Shown: piece by piece, positions 39,401-64,000 of the stretch | Position numbering within the stretch: the first letter of the stretch is position 1 | How the letters are laid out: every line of letters begins with the position of its first letter | Source: Litomosoides sigmodontis | Lineage: Eukaryota; Nematoda; Chromadorea; Rhabditida; Onchocercidae | Length of the DNA: 64,000 nt | Direction of reading: 5' to 3' | Assembly: GCA_963070105.1 (NCBI GenBank) | Contig: OY718805.1 | Coordinates: forward strand, 10,141,652 to 10,205,651 | Notes under the pieces: generated by a model | What the model was told of the DNA's origin: nothing | Databases searched by the model: none | Seen by the model: only the letters and a program-made list of their open reading frames with translations | Position numbers and translations under genes: made by a program

Positions 39401-42400
39401 ACTTCTCATTTCAGTGATATTAATTAATTATTGAATGGAAATTTTTCAGATTGCAACCAATTAATCCTCGGTATAATTAATGATCTAAGTTTTTCCTATT
39501 CAAAATCAATTTTGAAACGAAGAAAGCCTTCAGAGAAAAATGGAATCAAACAAGGCGTTAGCACACTTTATAGATCTTTCAGTAACGAAGAGAGAGAGAG
39601 AGAAAGAGAGAGGAAGGCAAAATGAAAAAGGAAAGCATAGTTTGCCGGACAAGCGATTAAGACTGATGATTTCGGAAATTATATCTTATTTTATTTCTCA
39701 AGTGTTTTGTCCTATTCAGCTAATTCAGAATTTGCTAAATCATCTTCCTATTGATTTTACCCATTGAAAAAGATAAAAGTGAATTTAAATTTGCAATAAG
39801 GTAATATACCATTGGTGGACGGTTGTGAACTATTGAAAGATGACGAAACAGGAAAGCGCCAGCTGTCCAGCTCCACTCCTTCCACGGTAAATTTCGTCCG
39901 ATCACCGCTAAAACAAACATTAAACTCACTGAGTATTTCAAATTTTATCTTTGAAACAGTATGCCTTATTTGAAATTTTAAAAAAAGCCTCGCCCAACAA
40001 GCTAACGCAATTTTTCATGCATGCATAACGAATAAAAGTTATGATTTAAAAATTTAACTTTAATTGAAATGTATAAAAGTGATAAGCGTACGATTTCGGA
40101 TAGATTGCAAAAGCTGTTTGGTCCGTAATTACTCCATTAATATTTGACGGTTCTGGTGCTTTGCGAAACCAAATTCGAGCAATTTCATTTATTTGTTGAG
40201 CGTATTCACAACAGTTATCCCACAGTGCTACTGTTGAGTGTGGCTCATCCGCCGTTTCACTGTCGTCACCTGTTAATGAGTCATGGAATTGATTAGCTGA
40301 TTAGCTAAAAAAATTAATGAGTCATGGAATTGATTAGCTAATACACACAGTCTTCTTCAGTAATGCCAACTTTTATTATTAGCCTTAATAATTGCTCACT
40401 GTGACGATGACTAATTGATGCGGTGGTAAACGAACAACAACGTTGTAGCGTAATTTTACTAATAAATGCACTTTAAATTGATAATCTTAATTAGTACGTT
40501 ATCAATGGCTGTCCATGCTCATATAGCTTCTGAAGGTGCCACGGATTTGCCAGTAGAAAACTAACCTGTCTTACACCTTTCATCGGCAAATGAATATAAA
40601 CCTTCACCAGCAGCAACGCATGGTGATAATTTCGTTGTATTATTGCCAATTGAATTTTTAACACCAAATGTAAATTCATAGAAATTCGGTAACTTATTTC
40701 CTTCAACCGGAAGAATCTCTTCCACAAATATACCGTCATCGTCATCGTCATCATCATCATCAACATTGTCATCATTTTCAACACTTTTTCCTGATTCGTA
40801 TTTGACATCACTTTTGCCTTCGGTGTTCGGGTAGCACATTTTATCCAGGTTGAAATTTGATAAATCTCGAGAGTCAGCATGGTGCTGCTCACTGTCAGTA
40901 TTATTAGCAAGCCTTTTTGCATTAAAAAAATCAAAATCACACGACATTTGTTCTAAACTATTTAGGGAATATGGTCGACGTGGCAGCGCATCAAGCAAAA
41001 TAGAGTACTGAGTCCTTTCCTGATATGATAAGCACTTATCATCACCCCGCTTGACAACTCCATTTCGCATCCTTATCACATCTGCATCACCGATTGGGGT
41101 TTTCAAAGCGGTTGAAGATGCTTTCGTACTTTTACATTTCATCATTTTGTCCTTGTTTCCGTCCGCGATTTCCTTGCTTCCATTGTCCATATGCAAATTG
41201 CCGCTGTGTTGGTGATCAATAGTGATAAGGAGCTTATCACTGTCGCTATCATTTGAGGTGGGAAATGGCGACAATATCACTTGAGCATAAATCTCGTCAT
41301 TATTTTCATGTGCATCGCTCAACGTCATATCATCTGCACATCGAATCCATTCGTCGTCTGATGTGTCACTTCCACTGTTCATATCATTTCCACGCTTCAT
41401 TGCTTCTTTCGGCTTTGACGCATATTTGCGACAACCAGGCGAGGAGCATCTACAATTGTTAGAATAAATTTGAAACTATAAGGGAGCAAAATTGGGAATG
41501 AAGACATTTAGCTATAATTAGTACAAATCTAGGCGGATAGTATTATTATCACTGATAAGCCAATAATCACTTTAAAACAACACCGCACAATCACCATTTG
41601 TAAAGTAATGCAAAGTTTCAAGAAGAAATAAACTCAAAGGTTTATTCGTACGCAAGTTCAATCGTAGCGTAAATCAACCTAAGGCATGGCGTACGTTAAG
41701 CGCGTGTGTATGTACGTCTATGTGTAGATGTGCTTTTTTTAGTTTTGAAATTTTATAGGAAACTAATAAACCTATTATAGTGATTTTGTATAGCACAATC
41801 GACAAATGATGTAATCATATGATCGTGACAACTGATACTTTGGTGCATTGCTCCTGCGGCATTCACCGGTGACGGTACCCTTGTAATCCAACCTATTTCA
41901 GTTTCCCTGTAAAATTGCCGCAGCAATTGGATAAGTGTTTTTCCGCGAAGCAGTAAAGTAGTGTACGGTTGTTTAGTATCAGAATTGCAAATTGAACTTT
42001 CCTATTTGTTCAATTATTTCCCTTTGAAGTTTTAATTTCAAAAATTTTAATTGCATAAGCGGGCAGATTAAAAAATTATTTGTGGAAGGATGAAAGCATG
42101 CTTAAGAAACAGAAATAACTAATCAGCAATTAATCAATCGATATGTGTGCATATATTTATGTAAATAATAAAAAGCACACCATAAATTCAAACTTCCAAG
42201 GGACTTTGATATATTTACACTTCGCTGCATGACGTCATCGTCCGCAAGTGAATGCTGATTTTCAGTTTTAGAAATCTTGCAAAATCCTTCCTTTGCAAAA
42301 TTTATCAATGCTTCTGGTGTCCACTTATTGATCGCTTCTTCCGTTTCTGGTAATTCGTCTACAAAACTTATTTTCTCATCTTCCCTGTAAAAAATTTCAT

Positions 42401-45267
42401 AGATTTAAAGTTCTAAAGGAAAAGTAAAATTGGTATTGTTCATTAATAGGGAATGAGAATAGAAAGAAAAAATGCAGGAGTCTTGAAGAAGAAAACTTCA
42501 CCGTATTGGTGATGGACTAGCGCCATAAATGCAAAGGGAATCATTTTCAGAGATAGCTCGTGGACACTTAGCATTCGTTTGTGAATTTAAATTGGCCAAG
42601 ATGTTAAGCTGCTCCGATGACTGACCATCGAAATCCAGAATACTCGTGCGCATTGGCTCATCGTATCCGGATAAGTCGTCGCTAAAATTGGCCAAAATTA
42701 AGCACAATCATTGCTTGATTACGTGAAACACTATGGCTCTAAGCACGTTTCTTTTGGCAGTCATGAAGAAGAAAAAGTTCAAAGGTGACCGCTCGGATTT
42801 TCCATTTCTCGCATTTCCGTCAACGAAATAAGCTTCTTCTGAAGCTGACAGTTCTTCTGGTGTCTGAAAGTGAAATATTATTTTCAAAGAAATTTGTCAA
42901 ATTTCTTAATGTAACGAATATCTTTAAAATGTAAATTAAACTCCTTTGAAAATTGTGAATGAATATTTTAACTATTAACCATTATCAATCAAACCCGTTC
43001 TTCAGTAATCTGCTTTCAACTACGCTTTGTTATAGCTGTTAAAAATTCTTAATTCTAATTTCCTTAGTTAAAACAGAATGACAGATGTAAAGTTTTTTTT
43101 TTTATTTTTGACATTAAAAGTTGTTTAATTTCCCTTTCAAACTAAAGTCCTAATGTATTATAGCTGTTAAAAATTCTTAATTCTAATTTCCTTCGAAGAA
43201 CAAACGGTAATAGAAAAGGAAATGATATCGGAAATTAATTAATACACGTTGCTCGCTGTCAGCGACGAATTCTGGTGATGACCAGCAACAGGTGAACGGT
43301 GACGAGCGTGCTTGATCCAAATCATCATCACTTTCAAAATCCATTTCATATTTGAAATTATTTGCCGGTGTTGACCAGTTATCGATCGTATTCATATTTG
43401 ATTCTGTCTAAAAATAAAACTTTGATGTTTCAAGTTAATTGATGTGAAACCAATTTTTAATTATTAATTATTTTCAATGAGAAGTTTTACTTGCCGATAT
43501 TTTGGATTTTTTTTTGAAAAAATAAGAGCGAAACAAATTATTGCGTTGCTATAGGAGAAGAGTAGTTTGAAGGATTAGCTGAAAATAAGCAACTGCTAAG
43601 AGATCGTATGCTTTGCTTGTTACTTAACCATCAAAATGATAATGCTAATTTGACGAGGAGATGTTGCTAATGTCCAAGGGTAAATGAATAATCAAGAAGG
43701 ACCAGGTAAATTGGCACAGAATTGCTATTTTCTCTTTTATTAGCTAATTGGAAGTTGTGAATTAAATTGAAAACAAAAATCGCCTGCTTTGTTTTTGCTA
43801 CTAGCAATTTCAATATGCTCCTCCCACATATATAGCATACACAATAACTGAATTGAAGTTCTCTAATAATTAAATTGACCTTAAATATTGGCGCTTGATG
43901 ATTATAGTACGCTCGATTGTGTGGAAAATATGGTGCGGAAGATGCGGAAGTTTCTTCGTCACTGATTGTTTCCGCACTGACCAGTCCACTGGTCAAACAT
44001 TTACCGTCAGTTGTATTTTTGGATGCATTATCGTCAAAAATTTTCTTCTCTTCAAAAACTTCGCAATTACTTTAATTTAGGCATCAAAAAAGTAAAAACC
44101 ACAAAAAAATTAGAAAAACATGTCTTCTTTTTTGATTAACGAAAATTTTCTCGCATATCATATTATTATTATTATTCTCTGTGTACAGTGGCGCATGTGA
44201 TTTTATTTTACATAATAAAAATAAATTAAACACCAATTTCGCTTCATTGTTTTAGTATAGTTGTAAAATTTAATGCAATTTTTTAGTGTAAAACTCTCAG
44301 CTAAAATTAAGCCATAAGAAGGCTTAATGTGCACAATTAAGTTTATTGCTAAGTAAGCAATATTTATTTGCATAATGTGAAACAAAGCATTCGTTTGAAT
44401 AGCTAAATTAACTCGTAATTTAAATTTCGCTGTTCAAATCTGTCTACATCTTTCCTCTCTCACTTCATTTACTCTCATCTTCCACATCTATTTTAGAAAT
44501 ACCCGCATAATGATGTGTTTGAATTGAAAGTATCGATTTTGATTTAATAAATCCTCGCAAGCACGCATGTATCGCAAATTCTTCATCGCTATCGCTATTC
44601 CAATTATCGTCCTTAGAAAAACAGGAAAGGAAGAAGTTAAGGAAATGGAAAATTTTAGTGAAATCATTGAACTAAAACATTAATCACAATTTCCGCCAGC
44701 AGTGCAATTCGGCGACAAAGTCATAGTAATTTGATGAAGAAAGAACTGAAAAGAAACCCAAACCTTTGCCATATCACCATTACAGGGCATTTCCGGATCA
44801 TCATTTCCGGTACCAATAGCCGCTAGTGCTTTATCACCATGTTGCAACAGCGGTGCTGATTTAAAGCCGGCTTGCTGCCAACAACTCACTTCTGTTTCTG
44901 ATGACGAACTTCTGATGGAAGAATTGCATTACATTAATCAAAGTAAAAACAAAAATTTCGTTTTTGTTCAAAAGCTCAACGTTAAAAGATAATTTGGCTT
45001 TCTTAAACTTTTTTTTAAATTACTTTTTTCCTGCATGCCAAAGTTTGTCTTCTTAAGAATTTTGAAAAATAATTCAAAAGTTTGGGTAAGTGTTGTAAAT
45101 GATAAATTATACATATCAGCATAGCTATCACAATCACTTGAACCAACACAGCCACCACCACCACCGGCACCACCACCACCACCGGCACCACCGCTACAGC
45201 TCAATTCATCACTGGATTGTTGGCTGGAATGCTTATCCGGATTATTCATACCATCTCCGGAATCCAT
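33465..45267 (-). CDS. jip-1: JNK-interacting protein 1 (JIP-1) scaffold
   Basis: Twenty exons, all in phase, total 3543 nt (1180 residues): 45113-45267, 44764-44911, 44473-44611, 43880-44058, 43246-43407, 42790-42863, 42502-42681, 42205-42384, 40566-41449, 40092-40269, 39810-39907, 37703-38033, 36543-36625, 36223-36405, 35902-36009, 35407-35510, 34890-34994, 34163-34242, 33858-33956 and 33465-33537. The acidic, low-complexity N-terminal half includes Gly and Asp runs. [11 protein letters not shown] (about residue 561) resembles the JNK-docking RPTTLNL motif of JIP1. The SH3 domain is in exons 14-15 ([38 protein letters not shown]) and the PTB domain in exons 16-20 ([57 protein letters not shown]), ending HPTEDIYLE. 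It organises JNK cascade kinases and links kinesin-1 to cargo in neurons. The exon-8 donor (GTCCCT), exon-4 acceptor and the GC donor of exon 14 are non-ideal. Confidence 0.92.
36010..36222 (-). other. GC-AG intron within the JIP-1 SH3 domain
   Basis: The 5' splice site reads TACG|GCAAGT (minus strand, boundary 36223/36222) and the 3' site AATTTCAG (boundary at 36010). Only the GC donor restores the SH3 reading frame ([14 protein letters not shown]); the nearby GT (GTTGCT) would lead into a stop. Confidence 0.7.
40273..40339. repeat. 26-bp direct repeat beside a JIP-1 splice acceptor
   Basis: TTAATGAGTCATGGAATTGA plus TTAGCT at 40273-40298 recurs exactly at 40314-40339, with 15 bp between. 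The first copy begins three bases into the intron next to exon 10 (acceptor ends at 40270), so the duplicated block includes part of the 3' splice region. Confidence 0.85.
43030..43193. repeat. 36-bp direct repeat in a JIP-1 intron
   Basis: The 36 bases at 43030-43065 (TTATAGCTGTTAAAAATTCT...) recur exactly at 43158-43193, 128 bp apart, within the intron between exons 5 and 6. Confidence 0.88.
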
Positions 45268-48200
45268 CGTAAAACAAAAAGCTAAAAAATTTTAATTTTT
45301 TCATTTATCACTTCCCTAGCAATTTAGAAGAGTGAAGAGGTAGCAGACAAATAATTATTTTTAGAATTAATAAAATGATTGCTAAATTTCCGTTATTAAG
45401 CAAAAGTCAATGCAATTAGTGCGTATTTCAAAATTATGCCAGTATCGGGAACGTAGACCGATGAAAGATTACTGTATTAATTTATAATAGCGATTGAACA
45501 AAATAAAATATATTCAAAAATTAAGTACACGTGTGTAGAATGTGCTTAAAATAAGCATATATGTACATATATAATTAAAATTTGATAAAGATGAAAGAAA
45601 GGGAAGTAGAAGATGACGGAAATAAAGGAAAATGAAGTACATCGTTTCCCTTTTTATTTAAATTTTTTAAATGAATCGAAAATTAATGTCGCTTAGTGAA
45701 AAACATTAAATTTCGAAAAAAGAAAAATGTAAAAAAGAGGAAATTTATCTAGCATTTCGGATCTCTTCTAAGATGAAGCAAGAAGTAGAAGGATAAAGGA
45801 ACGGAGACAGGGAGGGAGAGTAAGAGAGAGAGAGAGAAATAAGGAAATGGATGGTCCTTTTAATATTTGTTCCATTTTCATTTGAATAAATATCGGGAGA
45901 AATTAAAGCGAAAGAGGGACAGAGAGAGAGAGAGAGGGAAAGATGAAAAGAAAGAAATAGACGAAATGGTATAAATGAAGTGAGCAGGTGAGATTTTAAG
46001 TGGAAATATAATAAAAAGTATGATGCAACCAGTGAAATTGGATCGAAATATGAGTTTATCGATTGGTGCGAATTATTAGTGAAATTTTAGCATTTAAATG
46101 TTTGAGGGAAAGAAGAGAGAAGATAGCTCGTTAGTTAAACGAACGAAAAGGCATGATATGGCATTGCTAGGAAGGAGATATTGGTTGGAAGTAAGAGCCT
46201 AGCCTAGGCCAGCTATGTGAACATTATACTTGTCTCCGTCCATTTCTCACAGAGACAAGTATGTCTTCGCTTCTTTTCCCTCTCCTCTCTTCTCTCTCCT
46301 TTTTTTTATTCATTCACTACAGATTTGATTGAATAGGCCTAAAGGAGTGGCCATTTAACTTGAGGCGTTTTTTTAAAAAGAACAGAGATGTGTTCGAGCA
46401 ACTTAGTATTTGTCATATGTTGGCTCTTCTTGAAACAGAACTATTGAATTTTTCGTCCTTCTCCTTCAATTAAACCTTGCATACCACTTCAACGTTTCAT
46501 TAACATATTAATTGGCATCTATAAAGGCCCTGCGCAATTCTTCTTAATGACCTCGAAGACAAAAAAGCCAAAAAATTAAATAATTAATTAAACAATTGAA
46601 GGCAAGCATGCAACAGCCAATCATCGTTTTCCGAATGCATGAAATGGAATAAACCAATGTACGCATACACGCGTAAGCAGAAATTTTATTAACCAAATTT
46701 AGCTATAGTGAAAATGGAAACAAGCATAAGCTTAATGATTTTCGTTTAAAAAAGCTACGTTGCGAATTAATTTTGTCAGAAATCGCTTTTTTTGCAACAC
46801 AAAATGAATCAAATCTTAATTTTGAATATTTTAATTTGAACCGAAATGAATACTGTACCTCCAATGCTAGCTATTATTTGGGAACAGGAAATTAAAGGAC
46901 CATTGACAATTACAATAACACTAATGAACTGTCAAGCATCGAATTCTAACACAGAATTAAACAGCACTGAATTGACCTTCTTGTTGTCCCTAACAAAGTT
47001 CGAAACTTCTAGTCCAACCTTTTTAGCACCACATTAATTATTTGGTAATTTTATCTTGTGCAGTTAGAATGCCCGCTGTTTGTAATTTTCCTGTTTTCGA
47101 TGACAACACCATCAACTGAAGTCATCACCCTCAATTTCACTTAATTACCAAATTGCTAGCAACGATTTCTTCCTTCTGTTTATAATTTTACTAAATTATG
47201 GCGCAAACCGCTCCATTTACTTTTAGAATTAAAAAATTCAATTCTAACTTTGGATGTTTTTGCTCGACATGTCTGTTATTTAAGTGAAAGATTGAAAAGG
47301 GTAAAGTTTCCAATAATCTCTTTCACCACAATAGCTCGTTTTAATACGATTCAACTAAAATTTATTCCAACCGCACGGCTTATTTTTCGAAAATTTTCAG
47401 TGGAAATTAAAAGCTTATATTTTAAAAATTATAAATTTGCCCAGAAATCACTGTTATATTATCGCTCAGCTTCAATTTGGCTAGTGTTTCCTAGATCTGT
47501 AACAATCCAAAATTCAAAAATTCAACACCGGATTGTTATACTCCTTGCAGTTCATAATTTCCAATAATCACATATCTCTGTTCATTTTTACAGATTACCT
47601 GATCTGACCTGAACATGGATGATTAAGTTTGACCATAACTTATCCGTTTTCCATCAAATACTAGATTCGATTATAGATTAATTGTTTTGATCACTGAGTA
47701 CATTTCACATAAATCGCTTAATCTCCTCCATGCATTATATCTGACCTGATTATGTGAATCAATTGGTTTATTCATGCATCATTTGAAATCTTGTTATAAT
47801 AATCTAATTCGTTCACTAAAAAGCTCACCAGATCACGAACTTGATTATCCTGATTTGATTATTACTTGATTATCAGCTCTTTGATCTGATTCGGTAAATT
47901 ATAAATACTTCAGTCAAATTGAAAATCCACTGACCTACTCATTTTTGATATAAACGGAATGAATCATATATGCTAAAAATTGTAGTACCACGTAATTATT
48001 CCGTTTTACTATCACTCTCGAAGAGAACGTGTTGATCAGTGATCAGTGTTGATCAGTCCATCATTATATCAGTAATCAACAAGTACCACGAGATGTGTAA
48101 CCCTCCGAAGCACATTTCAATATTGTAAGAGGATTGTAATAAGTAAACGCAATTTAGGATGTCTCTGATCGGAAGCACATTAATTTTTCAGCCGAACAAG

Positions 48201-49359
48201 CGATTTTCTCATTCCTTTGATGAGTACGAAAAAAAGAATTAAACACATTCAAGTGAATTTAAAGATACTTACGGTTTATTTTTTTAATAAAAAGAGCAAA
48301 AACATCTTTCGACATTTAGTAATAGTAAAAGAGAAAGGAGAAACAATTAATTGCAATACTTTAATGAACACATAAATGCTATTTGTGATACACTGAACGG
48401 TCAATTCCTTCCAATATCATATCGTATCAGAGAAAAGCGAAAAAGCAAATTTTAAATCATCAAAAAAGGCGTGGCGTACAATTAAGTGGTAATAATTCTT
48501 ATCGAAAACATTTCTCATATCATTTCAGTCATACTACATAGATTTTCCGTCGTTACACCGAATGATTAAGAAAGAGAACGGTTAGTTTAAGGTTTTGATT
48601 GGATTGATAGTTCCTGTCATTTTTACATCTTTTATTAATTACCACTCTCATTAACTTTAACTTACAGAGAAGGGAGCAAAAAAGAAATGAAATTGTGACA
48701 AAAAATAGCAGTGAGAGGAGCATAATGAATAAAGAATTGGAAATAATGTTTTCCATTCTCTTTCCTTCTCCCTACTCTCTCCTACTTCTTCCGATGCCTT
48801 GTAGAAATCATGGTTTTAAAAAAATAAATTTCATTTTACAGCACCGACAATTAATTATTATTGAGCAACAGTTAGAGACGCATGTTTTCAAGGATTAGCT
48901 GAAATATTTTCCAGTCCAAAATGTGAAATAGAGATTAATTTGATGTAAACTTTTCTATAAATGTAAAATTTCCATGGATTAATTAGTCAGTGGCTCTGTA
49001 AATAGTTTAAAATTCACATTTCACACAAATCTAAATTAGTTTTTTTTTCAAGCAAAAGTACTCGATACAAGAGAACAGGATGATAGCAATTAGCAATAGT
49101 TAATTAATGCAGCACAGCGATTTCCTCTTCCGTTTATCAATTATGAAGTGGGTAATTTATTAATTAGCAAAACGTGCAAATATGCATATGCATTTATCAA
49201 ATAATAATTAAAATGAAAATGGAAGGAAAAGGTTGTTTTTGAATAAAATTTTTGCTCTTTCTTTTTTCCTCTCATCGCACGGTTGTTTGTCTGCTCATTG
49301 AGTTTTCACATCCCTCTTCCATTTTCCTTGCTTCTTTGTCTTCCTTCTTCCATTTTTCA
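45268..49359. other. Gene-poor region, 4.1 kb
   Basis: Between the JIP-1 start and the zyxin stop, with the JIP-1 promoter at the left. A TTTTTTAG acceptor on the minus strand (boundary 45281/45282) precedes the JIP-1 ATG by 14 bases. The region also holds two GA tracts (45815-45838, 45920-45940) and an 11-bp inverted repeat at 46226-46262. ORFs at 46846-47037 and 47250-47567 lack splice context and recognisable domains; I see no gene. Confidence 0.55.
46226..46262. repeat. Inverted repeat, 11-bp arms
   Basis: ATACTTGTCTC at 46226-46236 pairs perfectly with GAGACAAGTAT at 46252-46262 around a 15-nt loop. It could form a small hairpin in RNA. Confidence 0.8.
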
Positions 49360-63201
<13,842 letters not shown>

Positions 63202-64000
63202 CTAGGTGATAAAAGCGACGACTTAAAAAAAAATTAAAAATTTCGAATAATGACTTAAGTTTTTCGTATCAGAAATTACGAATAATCATGGGCTTAGCTA
63301 GATAGTTATTAAAAAGTTCAATTTTCCATTAAAATTTTTGAACTAAAAATTTTCTTTTTTCACTGCACATTTTACTAACTACCAAATTTGAATTGAGGAA
63401 TGGACTCAAAAGAAGAAAGCAAGGCCATACGGTAGACTGTAAAGGGGGTGGAGGAGGAGGGGGCGGAGGTGCGTGCATTCTTCGGCGTACGTGTTGTGAA
63501 TACCACCGTATGAGTGACTTCTGCGTCTTCTAATCGATCTGAAATTATATATTCGCAAAATGACGCATCGCATTGAAATAGCAAATTTTCAGCTGTAATT
63601 TGAAAAAACAGAAACATGCATTTTTTCGTTTTGGCAAATTATCATACACGAATTATTATCATGATAATATAATGTGATAATCGTCGTAAATTATCTGTGA
63701 CAACAGTTAGATGTTATCAATGATGAAATCGACAATGAATGGAATTAGCGATATGATTTTAAAGATGTGAATTAAATTACTAATATTCATGATAGTTCTA
63801 TCTATCAATCATTGCTTAGAAAGTAAAAATTGAAATTTAAGACGAAGCTAATTAAAATTCTTTCAGTGAGGTGATGGAACTGTTGGAAATTAAAATAATT
63901 AGCGAAGGAGGAGGGAAGTGGATTATTGTACAACGGTTGAATGGAAAAGAGTGGATCGGTGGCGTTTCATTGAATTGAATGAATCACTGTTTTCAAACTG
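63202..64000 (-). other. Right edge: probable further zyxin exon and 5' sequence
   Basis: On the minus strand an ATTTCAG acceptor (boundary at 63541/63542) opens a stretch to about 63401 that is open in more than one frame. One frame contains an eight-proline run (MHAPPPPPPPPLQS), which fits the VASP-binding region of zyxins; a second reads RLEDAEVTHTVVFTTRTPKN. The donor that must join the exon at 63201 (which begins with the third base of a codon) is not clear: CA|GTCTAC would suit the proline frame and CC|GTATGG a third frame. I could not settle which is used. 63545-64000 is AT-rich, possibly intron. Confidence 0.4.

Noticed and set aside
46846..47567. Plus-strand ORFs upstream of zyxin
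   Set aside because: No splice context, domain or signal; AT-driven composition.

Overview
The window reads as nuclear DNA of a nematode, most likely a spirurid or filarial parasite (inference). The evidence is AT-rich sequence throughout, genes cut into short exons by introns with TTTCAG-type acceptors, acceptor-like sites a few bases upstream of several start codons (expected for spliced-leader trans-splicing), an array of transthyretin-like genes (a nematode family), and best resemblance to nematode versions of JIP-1, zyxin and LSM4. I see no bacterial, viral or transposon coding region. Exon structures were built by eye from splice consensus and phase; the exon sums of the completely resolved genes divide by three.

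Layout, left to right. 1-1184 (+): 3' end of a GIGYF (4EHP/GYF-domain translational repressor) gene. 1185-5073: intergenic, with a perfect 25-bp fold-back and an unexplained 106-codon minus-strand ORF. 5074-8041 (+): a KChIP/neuronal-calcium-sensor-like protein whose EF-hand loops are degenerate. 8625-11413 (-): an unidentified gene of about 13 exons with an acidic, coiled-coil-like C-terminus. 11414-12768: divergent promoter region with a DR1/IR2 nuclear-receptor-type element. 12769-18759 (+): three tandem transthyretin-like genes sharing one exon-phase pattern. 19916-21066 (+): LSM4. 21762-24094 (+): an ILKAP-type PP2C phosphatase. 25794-27895 (+): a small secreted cysteine-containing protein of unknown family. 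30496-32155 (+): a TMEM86/YhhN lysoplasmalogenase-like membrane protein.

The right half is minus strand. 33465-45267 is a complete 20-exon JIP-1 scaffold (acidic N-terminal half, JNK-docking-like motif, SH3, PTB). 45268-49359 is gene-poor. 49360 to at least 63201 is a zyxin-family gene (proline/glutamine-rich N-terminus, three C-terminal LIM domains) that probably runs off the right edge.

Functionally this is a mixed neighbourhood: mRNA control (GIGYF, LSM4), signalling scaffolds (JIP-1, zyxin, ILKAP-like phosphatase; the human relatives of the last two act at integrin adhesions), a K-channel/Ca-sensor relative, and secreted nematode-specific products. The points most worth a second look are the calcium-site loss in the KChIP-like protein, the diverged transthyretin-like trio, the unidentified gene at 8.6-11.4 kb, the perfect hairpin at 4.2 kb, a five-copy GATA-site cluster in a 7-kb zyxin intron, and a GC-AG intron inside the JIP-1 SH3 domain.
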